Positions 17,561 through 27,333 are shown, counted from the stretch's first letter. The stretch is 64,000 nucleotides of DNA from Bdellovibrio svalbardensis (GCF_029531655.1 NZ_JANRMI010000007.1:1-64000); one strand, 5' to 3'. Notes: generated by a model not told the origin, from the letters alone. Made by a program: numbers and translations.

Positions 17561-18298
17561 TTAGAAATCATCTCCATGGAAATATGGCGCCATGATCTGA
17601 CGAACTTTCTCCTGAAGCAAAGGTCTTTGATCAATAGTGTAAGGAGTCGTATCCACAGCCGGCAAAACTTCCAAGGTGATTGTGCGCTTCCAGACACCCC
17701 AATTCGGAATATAATGACCCTTTGGTAAAATTGCGGCGGCCCCTTTGACAATCACGGGAACAATGGGCGCTTTGGCATTGATCGCAAAAACAAACGGACC
17801 GGATTTAAATGGCCCCAGGCTTTCAACTTCTTGGCGCGTTCCTTCGGGAGCGAGGGCAAAACGTTCACCGGCTTTGATGCGCGCTTCAGCAGCTTGATAA
17901 ACCTTGAATACTTCCTCGCGGCGACTGCGCGCAATGGGAAGAATGCCCGCTCTTCTCATTCCTGCACCAAACACAGGAATTTTAAAAAGTTCGATTTTGG
18001 CTCCGAAACGAAAGCTTCCCAGCCAGCCATTCATGGCGAAAATATCAAAGAAGCTTGTGTGATTAAAGACATACAAGAAACCACCCTCCGGGCGATTTTC
18101 CAAACCCTTTACAACAACATTCACACCAAACAGTCGGCAGGAATTGCGAGTCCAAAACTCCACGATATGATCTTCGATTTTGCGATTGTTAAAAAGGATA
18201 TTAACAATGACCAAAGAGCCCGCACTGGCCGCAGTCAAAAAGATAAAGATAATAACACCAATCAAAGATCGAGGATAAGAAAGCAATTTTAAAAACAT
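17561..18298 (-). CDS. plsC: 1-acyl-sn-glycerol-3-phosphate acyltransferase
   Basis: PlsC acylates lysophosphatidic acid to phosphatidic acid at the membrane. The 245-residue protein starts with a hydrophobic helix. It has NHTSFFD (HX4D catalytic motif), APEGTRQ (EGTR substrate motif) and a VPVIVKGA block typical of the family. It starts 2 bases after the stop of the upstream gene (18301), so the two are translationally coupled; a DUF962 gene follows. Confidence 0.92.
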   Translation of the reverse strand: MFLKLLSYPRSLIGVIIFIFLTAASAGSLVIVNILFNNRKIEDHIVEFWTRNSCRLFGVNVVVKGLENRPEGGFLYVFNHTSFFDIFAMNGWLGSFRFGAKIELFKIPVFGAGMRRAGILPIARSRREEVFKVYQAAEARIKAGERFALAPEGTRQEVESLGPFKSGPFVFAINAKAPIVPVIVKGAAAILPKGHYIPNWGVWKRTITLEVLPAVDTTPYTIDQRPLLQEKVRQIMAPYFHGDDF

Positions 18299-18300
18299 GA

Positions 18301-19398
18301 TTAACTCAATTCAGGAAATAAACGTTTGCGCGCCGCAATTCTTTGTCTTTCCTTGTAAGCTTGATGCTCTGAGGGGCCAGACAAAATACGCTGATGCGCC
18401 GATTGATCCATAATCTGAACTTCAAAAGGATAGAAGAAACTAAATGCCTCTTTGCTGCCTTGAGGTTTGATATGAATCAACTTACGGGAAATAAATTTAA
18501 TAAAACGATAGTCTTCGCCAGAGAAAAAATTCTCCTTGCGCAGGAATTTTACCCCATCACCCATCTCTGCCAATTTCTGATCAAAAGCATCTTGAATGCT
18601 CTTCTCATCCAAAGTATCCAAACGATGGGAAAGATCATCGCAGACCTGCATGAAAACTTCGACTGGATAGAGGTTGTTCGAGCTTTGATCCGGCATGATG
18701 TGCGGAAAGCTGATAACATTCTGCTTGATCAAAAAACGTACGACTTGGAAAGTATCAAACAGATTGCGCGTGATAAAACGCACACCCAGTTTATCAAAGA
18801 TCTTCATTGCCAAAGCGTCGGGCTTGGCCAAAAGCTTTATCACCGTGCTGGATGAAGTCTTAAATGGCTTCACTTCGAATCCAAGCAGCTCAATGGAATC
18901 CAGCTCTCCTGCAGGATCTTTCAAAACGGTTCTATGGGTGTTTCCATCATGCAGAATGCAGTCTTGAAACGGAGTCAAAATCTGCGACTGGATCTCTTCT
19001 GAAAATGAACTGAATAAATCATTTTCCGCATGCACAAAAACGTGCATACAACGAATGATCGCACAGGCCCAGCGCTGCATTTGAACTTGATCTGAATCTT
19101 GAGTGCTTGCGTAAATTAAAAGATTGCGAATATCCCCAAGCTGCTTGAGGTCTCTGAAAATATCAGGGATCTCAGCCTCATTGAATCCAAGCTTTTCAAT
19201 CATCAAAACCAAAGCACGACGGTGGTAATAGCTTAGTTTTTCGACGTCACTTTTTTCATTGATATCAAAACCGTAGGAAAGAAGAAAAGCGCTGGCTGCG
19301 TCCAAAGTATGAATATTCAGCTTAGGAATATCGATGGCCGAATGACCACCTACGACTGAACTCAGAATAGAAGAATCGAATATGAAACGCTGAGGCAT
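18301..19398 (-). CDS. Unknown protein with RelA/SpoT-like core
   Basis: The 365-residue protein resembles the TIGR04552 type of hypothetical proteins from deltaproteobacteria-like predators; this name is from memory. Residues 180-224 read K-TSSSTVIKLL...IFDKLGVRFITRN..DTFQVVRFL. This follows the RelA/SpoT synthetase pattern (K..S..xK...D..GvR....D.y.v...L) with D202. PFEVQIMD at 325-331 matches the E-x-Q-I motif with catalytic-type E327. The synthetase YxSxH segment is not clearly present. It leads an operon with plsC and the DUF962 gene. An alarmone synthetase-like or inactive nucleotidyltransferase fold is inferred; the biochemical role is unknown. Confidence 0.65.
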   Translation of the reverse strand: MPQRFIFDSSILSSVVGGHSAIDIPKLNIHTLDAASAFLLSYGFDINEKSDVEKLSYYHRRALVLMIEKLGFNEAEIPDIFRDLKQLGDIRNLLIYASTQDSDQVQMQRWACAIIRCMHVFVHAENDLFSSFSEEIQSQILTPFQDCILHDGNTHRTVLKDPAGELDSIELLGFEVKPFKTSSSTVIKLLAKPDALAMKIFDKLGVRFITRNLFDTFQVVRFLIKQNVISFPHIMPDQSSNNLYPVEVFMQVCDDLSHRLDTLDEKSIQDAFDQKLAEMGDGVKFLRKENFFSGEDYRFIKFISRKLIHIKPQGSKEAFSFFYPFEVQIMDQSAHQRILSGPSEHQAYKERQRIAARKRLFPELS

Positions 19399-19444
19399 GC
19401 CCTTATCTTTGAGCGCGATAAGGGCTGAAGCAAGACGCGGTGCT

Positions 19445-20074
19445 TTACTTGATTAGAACCGCAGTAGGGATCGTAAATGTGCCTAAAGTTCCGCCAACTG
19501 GAGAGTATCCAGCAACAGCGACGTTATTTTGGAAATAAACTGAACCCGTTGCATTTGCACCATTCACTTGGCCGCTGATAACAAAGCTTCCATATGAGTC
19601 CGCGAATGTCACCTGGAATGAACCCGTATTGCGATTGTACATTCCACTCACCGCATTGGCGAATTGGATTTCATAAGCCTGGATTGTTTTGCCTTGGTAA
19701 ACCTGACCCACCAAAGCATCGACAATTTGAATCAAGATGGATGATCCTGAGCTGACAACGTTACCGCTGCTATCAAACTTCAACGAAGCACTGAAATTCT
19801 TTTTGCAAATTCCTTGGAAGCTTTCCGGGCTGATCGTCGCAGAAACCAAAGCCAAGATTGCCTCATTAGTGGCTTGCAAAGTTCCGGTACCAGTTTGACC
19901 GTTACTGCAAGTTGCAGTGTTCTCTGGAGTTACTGAGCCACCACCAGAAGTGACTGCGCCACCACGACCCGCGACTCGAACTGTTGAGTCGTCCTTCTTC
20001 GCACATGCAGTCATTCCAAGGGAACCCGCAAGTAGCGCGCCTAGGATCATTTTAGAAAGGATTGATTGTTTCAT
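19445..20074 (-). CDS. Lipoprotein of unknown function
   Basis: The 209-residue protein has a lipoprotein signal (KQSILSKMILGALLAGS, lipobox LGMTAC, lipidated Cys expected near residue 24). A Gly/Ser-rich linker (GGAVTSGGGSV) follows, then a beta-rich domain with the phrase GSFQVTFADSYGSFVISG. A very good ribosome binding site (GGAGG) fixes ATG 20074. No family recognised. Envelope location is well supported. Confidence 0.75.
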   Translation of the reverse strand: MKQSILSKMILGALLAGSLGMTACAKKDDSTVRVAGRGGAVTSGGGSVTPENTATCSNGQTGTGTLQATNEAILALVSATISPESFQGICKKNFSASLKFDSSGNVVSSGSSILIQIVDALVGQVYQGKTIQAYEIQFANAVSGMYNRNTGSFQVTFADSYGSFVISGQVNGANATGSVYFQNNVAVAGYSPVGGTLGTFTIPTAVLIK

Positions 20075-20231
20075 GGTAGCCTCCTGCCAAAGTACTAAGG
20101 CAAGGCTTGGACCACGGGAAACCCAGTATATTGGAGATGGCACTGGAAAAGTGTTTCACCCTGAGACAAAGCGGCCTCAGGTGCCGCTTTCAGTACGCGA
20201 CTGTCTAAATTCTTCGCAAAAGGTGCTCGCC

Positions 20232-20256
20232 GCAAAAGGTGCCAGGCACCTTTTGC
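20232..20256. repeat. Perfect 25-bp palindrome
   Basis: GCAAAAGGTGCC (20232-20243), one base, GGCACCTTTTGC (20245-20256). A partial copy, GCAAAAGGTGC, lies at 20216-20226. On the minus strand it follows the metalloprotease gene and ends in U4, so it may act as its terminator. It resembles short palindromic intergenic repeats. Confidence 0.75.
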
Positions 20257-20277
20257 TTCACTCGGCGCGTATAACCA

Positions 20278-22959
20278 CTACTTCACTTGATCGAAGGCAG
20301 CAAGAACAGTGAGTTCTGAAGTCAGCCAGTAGCTGCCTTTAGCATCGATCAAACCTTTCGCCAACAAATCAGCTGGCAGGGTTTTTCTTTGCTCTGCTGG
20401 AAGCAAACTTAGATCTGCAACGCCCGCCTGCTTCAAGAAGTCATTCACAACAGCCGTCAATGAGGCTTTCACATTGGCTTTATTCAACTCCTGACCAAAG
20501 TTCAAACCTTGAGTCGAAAGAAGCTTTAATGAAGCCAGTCTTTCCTCTATCGTCAAGAAGCGCACCGGTAAGGTGACTGGAGTTTTTGCCTCGCCAACAA
20601 CCGCCGTCAAAGTTTGACCGGCATTTTCAAGAAGCAAATCCAAAGACAACTGAGTCAAAGTCGCCGCTTCCTCGCTATTCACAAGTCCGTATGGCAAGAC
20701 TGCTGTTACTTTAGTTTTCGAACCATCCTGCATTTCCACAACTTCGTTGTTCTTAGGCAGAAGAGCCTGTACTCCGGCGTAGACTACTTTCTCGTTCGCT
20801 TTAACCAAAGACTGGAAGAATGAGATCACCTTCGCGCGTTGTTCCGTGGTTAGAACATACTCACGACCTGAAAGGGTTTTCCCTTTATCCAAGTAACCAC
20901 TTGCGATCAACGCATCGACTTGACGCTGAATCCACGTCGTATCAATAGTGCCATCGGTATTTCTTAGAAGGCCATTCAAGAGAGCTGCATATCCACCAGC
21001 AGCTTCCAGATCTTTATCACGTTGCTCTTTGAGGGCTGCATCCTGGCCATAACGAGAGTAAAGAACTTTACCTGCCTTGACATAGTCAAGTGACGCAAAC
21101 GTGGCCGCTGGATTGCCATCTTTAGAATAGTCGAACAAAACCTGACTCACAAAACCCAACGGAGTCATGTCCGCTTTTGCCCATTTCACCGTGTCTTTCA
21201 GAACAGATTCCAAGTTATTTACCACATCAGGTCGATCCCCTGGATACATGCGACCGATAATAGATGCGAACAGAACATTGACGAGATTCTCTTTCTCATC
21301 TTTTGCATCCAGGTATTTTCTGAGCATTGGATTATTGCCGGCATCAAAACGTTCACAACCGTAAACGCTCAACCCCTGACTGTTGCCCAAGGCGATATCA
21401 TCATCTGTGCAGTATTTTGAAACCGCTTCGCTCAAAGCACTGTTATCACCAGAGTAAGCCCAGTCCATCGCCATCTTATCGTAAGACAAAGCTGAATATT
21501 TAGTGCGCGCTGAAGACAGGATGTTATCGATACCGCTTACATAGTCCATAATGGACGTCGTCGTCTCAAGACCTGGATGCTCTTTGTCTTTCAAGTAAGT
21601 CTTAGCGGCTTCTTTAATCTGCTCTACAGAAACCTTGGAAGAGAAAGAACCCGCAAAATTATGGCGAAGACCGAAAGCATGTCCCAGCTCATGAGCCACC
21701 GTTGCACGAACGCTATCTTGAGCCAAACGAAGTCTTTGGGAGTCTGTGGCTTCACGAGCCAATTTATTGAGGTCCTTAAAAGTTTGTGAGAAATCACAAG
21801 CCACGGCTCCATTGACCACCACCGGAGCTTTGTCATTCAGATCAACGAGATCGGCGGAACCCACCTTCGTAAATACGGAGGGCATAAACACTTGCGCACG
21901 AAGAATCTCTCCCGTTAACGGATCCGATTGGCTGATCGCATAAGCTGCTCCTGCATCCAACCAGTCAATCCAACGAATCATGATGCTACGATCTTCAGGG
22001 TTGGCATCTTTGATCTGCACACCCGGCTCAACTTTAACAATCTCACGTCCAAAGACATGGTTCCAGTAAAGAGCGCCTTCAGTCACTGCCTGAACATAGT
22101 CTGCGGGAACGGAGGCCGAGATTCTGATTCTCACTGGTCCCTTGGAAGGGCTGAGATCCCATTTGGAAATAAGATTGGAGATCTCTTTGCTGTAGCCCTT
22201 CTTTGCGATCTTCGTCACAAAGAAACCCACGCGGCGAGAGGCATCGTATTCTTTGGGCTTGAATTCAGGATCCAGATTGTAGGAACGAATTTGCACGTTC
22301 ATCAACAAGGTTTCCTCACGCGTATCAACGCCCAATTTTGATTTATCAGAACCGGCCTTAATAACGGTGCTTGGAACTTTGGAGATCTGCTCGAGCTCAA
22401 TATTTTTATCGTCGAATTTAATATTACGAATAAAGGAGTCTGACACTGGGATTGTGCTGTAAGAGCTCTCCGTGAGATCGTTATTCATTCCGCGCACTGC
22501 ATCGACATCATAGGAATTTTGCGCGATAAAACTTTTAAAGCCATCGCCCAAGTCAAAAGTGATAGACGTTTCATCTTCGCTGAGAATCGCAAAGCTTTGT
22601 ATCAAATTGACCGTTTGAATCTCTTCGTAAATGCTGTTGTAGTTTTGCCCCAACAAACCAATCTTGGATCCGGATTTTTCAAAACTCACAACTTGAGGTT
22701 TTAGATCGTACCATTGCGGTGTCGATCCTCCGGTCTTCCCGGAAGCGATCAACAAAAAGATTTTACCTAAGGAAGATTTACTGATGGTAATGCAAGAAGC
22801 CTGGGTGCAATCCTGTGCTTTGGCTTTCGTGAAGTTCATGCTCATCTGAGCCGGCGCTTGCTTAGCTTCGACGATTTTAGTTTTTTCCTGCGTGCATCCT
22901 GTGAAAATCAATGCTGTAGACAAGGCGCTCAATACAAGGACGTGCTTATTTAATGCCAC
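20278..22959 (-). CDS. Zinc metalloprotease lipoprotein
   Basis: This is an 893-residue exported protease. The start is GTG 22959, supported by GGAGGG just upstream. The signal segment LVLSALSTALIF leads to lipobox FTGC (lipidated Cys about residue 22). HELGHAFGLRH at about 423-433 is an extended HExxHxxGxxH zinc site, and TSIMDY at about 468-473 fits a metzincin-type Met-turn. It resembles large bacterial zinc-dependent metalloproteases of the DUF5117-related kind; family naming is tentative. The long N-terminal region and C-terminal helices are of unknown role. Prey-protein digestion or envelope processing is plausible. Confidence 0.82.
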   Translation of the reverse strand: MALNKHVLVLSALSTALIFTGCTQEKTKIVEAKQAPAQMSMNFTKAKAQDCTQASCITISKSSLGKIFLLIASGKTGGSTPQWYDLKPQVVSFEKSGSKIGLLGQNYNSIYEEIQTVNLIQSFAILSEDETSITFDLGDGFKSFIAQNSYDVDAVRGMNNDLTESSYSTIPVSDSFIRNIKFDDKNIELEQISKVPSTVIKAGSDKSKLGVDTREETLLMNVQIRSYNLDPEFKPKEYDASRRVGFFVTKIAKKGYSKEISNLISKWDLSPSKGPVRIRISASVPADYVQAVTEGALYWNHVFGREIVKVEPGVQIKDANPEDRSIMIRWIDWLDAGAAYAISQSDPLTGEILRAQVFMPSVFTKVGSADLVDLNDKAPVVVNGAVACDFSQTFKDLNKLAREATDSQRLRLAQDSVRATVAHELGHAFGLRHNFAGSFSSKVSVEQIKEAAKTYLKDKEHPGLETTTSIMDYVSGIDNILSSARTKYSALSYDKMAMDWAYSGDNSALSEAVSKYCTDDDIALGNSQGLSVYGCERFDAGNNPMLRKYLDAKDEKENLVNVLFASIIGRMYPGDRPDVVNNLESVLKDTVKWAKADMTPLGFVSQVLFDYSKDGNPAATFASLDYVKAGKVLYSRYGQDAALKEQRDKDLEAAGGYAALLNGLLRNTDGTIDTTWIQRQVDALIASGYLDKGKTLSGREYVLTTEQRAKVISFFQSLVKANEKVVYAGVQALLPKNNEVVEMQDGSKTKVTAVLPYGLVNSEEAATLTQLSLDLLLENAGQTLTAVVGEAKTPVTLPVRFLTIEERLASLKLLSTQGLNFGQELNKANVKASLTAVVNDFLKQAGVADLSLLPAEQRKTLPADLLAKGLIDAKGSYWLTSELTVLAAFDQVK

Positions 22960-23065
22960 GATAGTCCCTCCACTTTTCAAGTGACATTTATGCCAAAGAT
23001 TGTCCAAGATCTAAAGGGCCCTGAAAATAAGTTAAATTACTATAAAGAAACTCGACAGGAGAAGC

Positions 23066-24430
23066 ATGGCACAGGCAACAGCGGAGAAGACTTTCTTTGG
23101 TCACCCTCGTCCACTTTTTACCCTCTTTCTAACTGAAATGTGGGAGAGATTCTCGTATTACGGCATGAGAGCCCTCCTGGTGCTTTACATGACTAAGTAC
23201 CTTTTTATTGAAGCTCAAAATGGCCGACATATCTGGGGATTTGAAACTATTCAGTCCATGATTGTGAGTATGTTTGGCCCCATGAGCACCCAGGCACTTT
23301 CTTCTCAAGTGTACGGCCTTTATACAGGCTTGGTTTATTTCACCCCCTTTATTGGCGGGATGATTGCGGACAGATATTGGGGACAAAGACGTGCCGTTTA
23401 TGTAGGTGGTATTTTAATGGCCATCGGTCACTTCCTGATGGCCGTCGAAAGCCTCTTCTTCCCCGCTTTGATGTTTCTTATTCTTGGCAATGGCTTCTTT
23501 AAGCCCAATATCTCCACACAGGTGGGTGGACTCTACCCTCAAGGGGATAAACGCCGTGATGGTGCCTATACGTTGTTTTACATGGGCATCAACTTGGGTG
23601 CGATCTTTTCTCCTTTGGTGTGCGGAACCTTGGGACAAAAAGTGGGATGGCACTGGGGCTTTGGGGCTGCGGGCGTCGGCATGATCATCGGCTTGCTAAC
23701 TTATCATTTTGGCGGAAAAAATCTTCCTGAAGTGATGAATAAGAAAAGCATCCAGGAGATTGAAGCAAAGGCCCATCAGCCATTAACCAAATCAGAATGG
23801 ACCCGCACCTGGGCTTTGACATTCTTGTGCTTGGTAACGATTTTCTTCTGGGGTGTTTATGAACAACAAGGAAATACCCTGCAGCTCTGGGCTGACCAAA
23901 GCACGGATTGGAACTTCTTTGGCTTTAATATCCCGTCCACTTGGTACCAAAGCTTCAATCCGTTGGTGATTGTGTTCTTTGCGCCGGTATTGGATCGCGT
24001 TTGGGCTTGGCAATCCCGCCGCAACCAAGAGCCCTCCACGGCGATGAAAATGGCCATCGGCTGTTTCCTGGGAACCGCGGCACTGTTGATCATGTATCTA
24101 GCGGCAAAAGCTGTTGGTGGAGGTCAAGGCAGCGTTCTATGGTTGCTGGGTTCGACGTTTATGCTCACCATTGGCGAACTTTACATCTCTCCTATTGGTT
24201 TGTCGTTGGTTACAAAAGTTGCTCCGGCAAAGATTGTTTCAATGATGATGGGAGTTTGGTTCTTGGCAACTTTCTTTGGAAACTATGTTGCCGGTTGGAT
24301 TGGCTCTTATTACGAGAAAATGCCAAAAAACGAGTTCTTCCTATTCTTAGCCGTGTTGGCCTTGGTTCCGGGAATTCTGTTTGTGCTTTCTCACAAGGGA
24401 CTTAATAAATCCCTCGGTAAAGACATCTAA
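23066..24430 (+). CDS. Proton-dependent oligopeptide transporter (POT)
   Basis: The 454-residue membrane protein starts with FFGHPRPLFTLFLTEMWERFSYYGMRALLVLYM. It contains the ExxER-type motif of POT/PTR2 transporters (EMWERFSYYG), then FTPFIGGMIADRYWGQRR and FYMGINLGAIFSPL. These MFS proteins import di- and tripeptides with protons. Twelve to fourteen hydrophobic helices are visible. AGGAG precedes the start. It is divergent from the metalloprotease, so peptide release and uptake may be linked. Confidence 0.94.
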   Translation: MAQATAEKTFFGHPRPLFTLFLTEMWERFSYYGMRALLVLYMTKYLFIEAQNGRHIWGFETIQSMIVSMFGPMSTQALSSQVYGLYTGLVYFTPFIGGMIADRYWGQRRAVYVGGILMAIGHFLMAVESLFFPALMFLILGNGFFKPNISTQVGGLYPQGDKRRDGAYTLFYMGINLGAIFSPLVCGTLGQKVGWHWGFGAAGVGMIIGLLTYHFGGKNLPEVMNKKSIQEIEAKAHQPLTKSEWTRTWALTFLCLVTIFFWGVYEQQGNTLQLWADQSTDWNFFGFNIPSTWYQSFNPLVIVFFAPVLDRVWAWQSRRNQEPSTAMKMAIGCFLGTAALLIMYLAAKAVGGGQGSVLWLLGSTFMLTIGELYISPIGLSLVTKVAPAKIVSMMMGVWFLATFFGNYVAGWIGSYYEKMPKNEFFLFLAVLALVPGILFVLSHKGLNKSLGKDI

Positions 24431-24453
24431 TTAAGACGATTTATAGCAAAAAT

Positions 24454-24483
24454 ATTCGCGTCGAATCCATCATCGGCGCGAAT
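24454..24483 (+). terminator. Hairpin after the peptide transporter
   Basis: ATTCGCG (24454-24460) pairs with CGCGAAT (24477-24483) over a 16-base loop. It is 24 bases after the stop codon; no U-run follows. Confidence 0.35.
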
Positions 24484-24602
24484 GATCCCCACCTCGAAAC
24501 TCAGGGCACACATTGCAATATTAAAATTGTAAATTTCTTCCAGCCCAGTTCATTCATCGCTAAAGTTTTCCTTCCCCCAACAACTTCAAGAAGGAATTCG
24601 TC

Positions 24603-25043
24603 ATGCGACCTGCACTTTTTGCCGCACCTATTTTCTCAATTTTAATCTTTTCATTGACTGCAAAAGCCCAACCTCTCGCTATCACAGATCTTCTGAAAAA
24701 GACCGACATGGTCGCAGTCTGCAAAACCGACAATGAAAATTTAGACCTCATTAAATTCTATGTGCACAAAACAAATCCCATGATCGTCGCACAGCTCAAA
24801 AACGACAATCAGGACAACTTCTATTCACTCACTCTAGAAGAGTCCAAAGACCTCATCACACTCACAACAGACAAAGAAATTCTCGCTATTGATTTCGATC
24901 TTTGGTTTAAAACGCCCGACTCCAAATTCACTGCACATTTCGACAAAGAAACCATCTACAACCCGGAAAGAAAGCACTTCTTCTCAACTCTCCATTTCGA
25001 AAACGGAACCACAATCGACCTTGCCTGCAAACGTGTGGAATAA
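24603..25043 (+). CDS. Small secreted protein of unknown function
   Basis: A 146-residue protein with signal peptide RPALFAAPIFSILIFSLTAKA. The mature part has two Cys (VAVCKTDN and LACKRVE) near its ends and an alternating strand pattern, so a small disulfide-linked beta domain is likely. AAGAAGGA precedes the ATG. A strong terminator follows the stop directly. No family recognised. Confidence 0.65.
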   Translation: MRPALFAAPIFSILIFSLTAKAQPLAITDLLKKTDMVAVCKTDNENLDLIKFYVHKTNPMIVAQLKNDNQDNFYSLTLEESKDLITLTTDKEILAIDFDLWFKTPDSKFTAHFDKETIYNPERKHFFSTLHFENGTTIDLACKRVE

Positions 25044-25050
25044 AAAAAAA

Positions 25051-25080
25051 AGCCGAAGAGAAAACTCTTCGGCTTTTTTA
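25051..25080 (+). terminator. Strong bidirectional terminator
   Basis: AGCCGAAGAG (25051-25060), AAAA, CTCTTCGGCT (25065-25074), then T5. A9 precedes the stem, giving a U-run on the minus strand, so it can also stop transcripts from fadJ. Confidence 0.93.
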
Positions 25081-25090
25081 TTTACGCTGC

Positions 25091-25128
25091 GGCGAGCCTC
25101 AAAAAGGTACGGCGTACCTGTGAGCGCC
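25091..25128. repeat. Nested palindrome downstream of fadJ
   Basis: The inner stem is AGGTACG (25105-25111), G, CGTACCT (25113-25119). The outer stems CTCA/TGAG (25098-25101, 25121-25124) and GGCG/CGCC (25091-25094, 25125-25128) extend it. It touches the fadJ stop codon. Confidence 0.6.
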
Positions 25129-27279
25129 CTACTTGTAGAACTTGGTGTTGGCTTTGGCCAAGTTTGTTAGAGGGGTTGCTGGTTTTAGGCGGGCGGCCTT
25201 GCGGCTGACTGCGTAGGTTGCCAGTTGATCTGCGACGTACTGAGTGCCTACTGAGTCTGCGTATCTTAGCAAGCCTCCGCGGAATGGTGGGAAACCTGTA
25301 CCCATGATCATTGCGAGGTCTACTTCGTGAGGTGTTTCAACGATATGATCTTCCAACAAGGCTAGAGAACATTCGTTAATCATCGCGAAGACACCGCGTT
25401 CGATACACTCTTTTGAGTCATAAGGATTGGTTGCCGCGCCCAAACCTAGAGCTGCATAGACAGTTTGATCCACATCGCCGCGCTTACCGTCAGAACTGTA
25501 TTGGTAGAAACCTTTTCCATTCTTTTTACCCAAGCGTCCAGAGCTGCCGAGTTGTTCCATCAAAGGAGCCAATTCGATTCTATCGCCGAAAGATTTTTTG
25601 AAGATCTTCAAAACTTTGATACAAACATCAAGACCGACTTCGTCCATCAACTCAAAGGGCCCCATTGGCATTCCGAACTCTTTGACGTAAGCCTTATCGA
25701 CCGCTTCAATGCTCATACCTTCTTGCATCAAGAACGCCGCCTCGCCCATATAAGGAAGAAGCAAACGATTGACCAGGAAGCCTGGTCCGTCTTTCACCAC
25801 GACAGGCATTTTACCCATACGTTTTGTTAACTCGAAGATCGTCGCGATTGTTTCGTCAGAAGTTTTTTCGCCACGGATTACTTCCACCAACGGCATTTTA
25901 TTCACCGGATTGAAGAAGTGCATACCTGCAAAATATTCTGGACGAGGATGACCTTTGGACATTTCAGTCACTGACAAAGAACTGGTGTTCGTTGCGATGA
26001 TCGCGTCTGGGCGCATTTGACCTGCACACTCACCGATGACCTTTTGTTTGATACCCATATCTTCAACGATTGCTTCAACGACGACATCCAGATTTTTGAA
26101 TCCAGAGTAATCCGTTGAAACTGAAACCATGTCCATTTTTTGTTGGAACTGATATTTGTCGATAGATTTGCGTTTCAAAAGCTTCATCCACAAATCGCTT
26201 GCATGCTTCAAGCCCTTACCCAAAGCATCAGAACTCAAGTCCTTCATGCGAACCTGGATTCCTTTATCGGCAGCGACATAAGCAATACCACCACCCATGG
26301 TGCCTGCACCCAAGATACCGATTGCTTTAACATCCTTCGGTTTCACTTGAACGCCCGTCACACCCGTTTGCTTTTTAACCATTTCAGTCAAATAGAAAAC
26401 GCTGATCAGGTTTTTAGAGATATCCGTCACGCCAAGCTTACAGAAACCTTCGCGCTCAATACGCATACCTGCTTCACGATCCGACATGCCATAAGTTTTT
26501 TGGATCACTGCCAAAGCTTCAAGCGGAGCTGGGTAATGACCTTTCGTTGCCTTGATCACACCTTCGCGAGCCTTTTTAAAGACAATTCCGCGTCCCACGC
26601 CTTCAAGAACTTTATTAACAAGGCCTTTCGCCGCGAATTTCTTACGACGTTTTTTAGCACCGCCAGCGATAATCTCTTTAGCCCATTTCATGGCTTGTTC
26701 ATCCAAAAGATTTGGATGAACAACTTTATCGACAAGACCGATTTTTAACGCCTTCTTTGCATTCACTGCTTTGCCAGCAAGAATGATATCCAATGCCGCC
26801 TGCAAGCCGATCATGCGAGGCATGCGTTGAGTTCCGCCAAAACCTGGCAAGATACCCAATTGGATTTCTGGAAGACCGATCTTTGTTGAAGAGTCTTCTG
26901 AAGCAATACGATAGTCACAAGACATGATGAACTCACAACCACCCCCCATACACGCACCGTTAACAGACGCGATAGTAGGGATTTGAAGATCTTCCACCAT
27001 ATTCATGATTTCCTGACCACCTTTAACAGCCGCTTCAAACTGTTCTTTTGTGGTCATACTTTTAATTTCTTCGATATCTGCGCCAGCAATAAAAATCTTT
27101 GGCTTATTAGACTTGAAGATCACAGCTTTGTAAGAAGACTTTTTCAGCTCTTCCAAAACTTCTTTAAGTCTTGTCATCACAGGAGTGGAAAATTTATTAA
27201 CTTTCTCACCCACGAGATCAAACTCAACAACCGCAACATCCCCTTGAGGTACAATCTTAATACTTTCTTGAATAGACAT
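25129..27279 (-). CDS. fadJ: Fatty acid oxidation multifunctional protein (FadJ/FadB type)
   Basis: The 716-residue protein fuses an enoyl-CoA hydratase with a 3-hydroxyacyl-CoA dehydrogenase. The crotonase part has IFIAGADIEEI (63-73), GGGCEF with E116, and GLPEIQLGILPGFGGT with E138. The dehydrogenase part starts with AIGILGAGTMGGGIAYVA near residue 325 and continues with TNTSSLSVTEM and GMHFFNPVNKMPLVEV. It performs two steps of beta-oxidation in complex with the FadI thiolase encoded upstream. AGGAG precedes the ATG. The fadJ versus fadB name is by partner type and overall length. Confidence 0.93.
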   Translation of the reverse strand: MSIQESIKIVPQGDVAVVEFDLVGEKVNKFSTPVMTRLKEVLEELKKSSYKAVIFKSNKPKIFIAGADIEEIKSMTTKEQFEAAVKGGQEIMNMVEDLQIPTIASVNGACMGGGCEFIMSCDYRIASEDSSTKIGLPEIQLGILPGFGGTQRMPRMIGLQAALDIILAGKAVNAKKALKIGLVDKVVHPNLLDEQAMKWAKEIIAGGAKKRRKKFAAKGLVNKVLEGVGRGIVFKKAREGVIKATKGHYPAPLEALAVIQKTYGMSDREAGMRIEREGFCKLGVTDISKNLISVFYLTEMVKKQTGVTGVQVKPKDVKAIGILGAGTMGGGIAYVAADKGIQVRMKDLSSDALGKGLKHASDLWMKLLKRKSIDKYQFQQKMDMVSVSTDYSGFKNLDVVVEAIVEDMGIKQKVIGECAGQMRPDAIIATNTSSLSVTEMSKGHPRPEYFAGMHFFNPVNKMPLVEVIRGEKTSDETIATIFELTKRMGKMPVVVKDGPGFLVNRLLLPYMGEAAFLMQEGMSIEAVDKAYVKEFGMPMGPFELMDEVGLDVCIKVLKIFKKSFGDRIELAPLMEQLGSSGRLGKKNGKGFYQYSSDGKRGDVDQTVYAALGLGAATNPYDSKECIERGVFAMINECSLALLEDHIVETPHEVDLAMIMGTGFPPFRGGLLRYADSVGTQYVADQLATYAVSRKAARLKPATPLTNLAKANTKFYK

Positions 27280-27333
27280 TATGAAACTCCTAAAGCTGCA
27301 AAAATAAAAAAACTAAAAAATCCCCGCATAACG

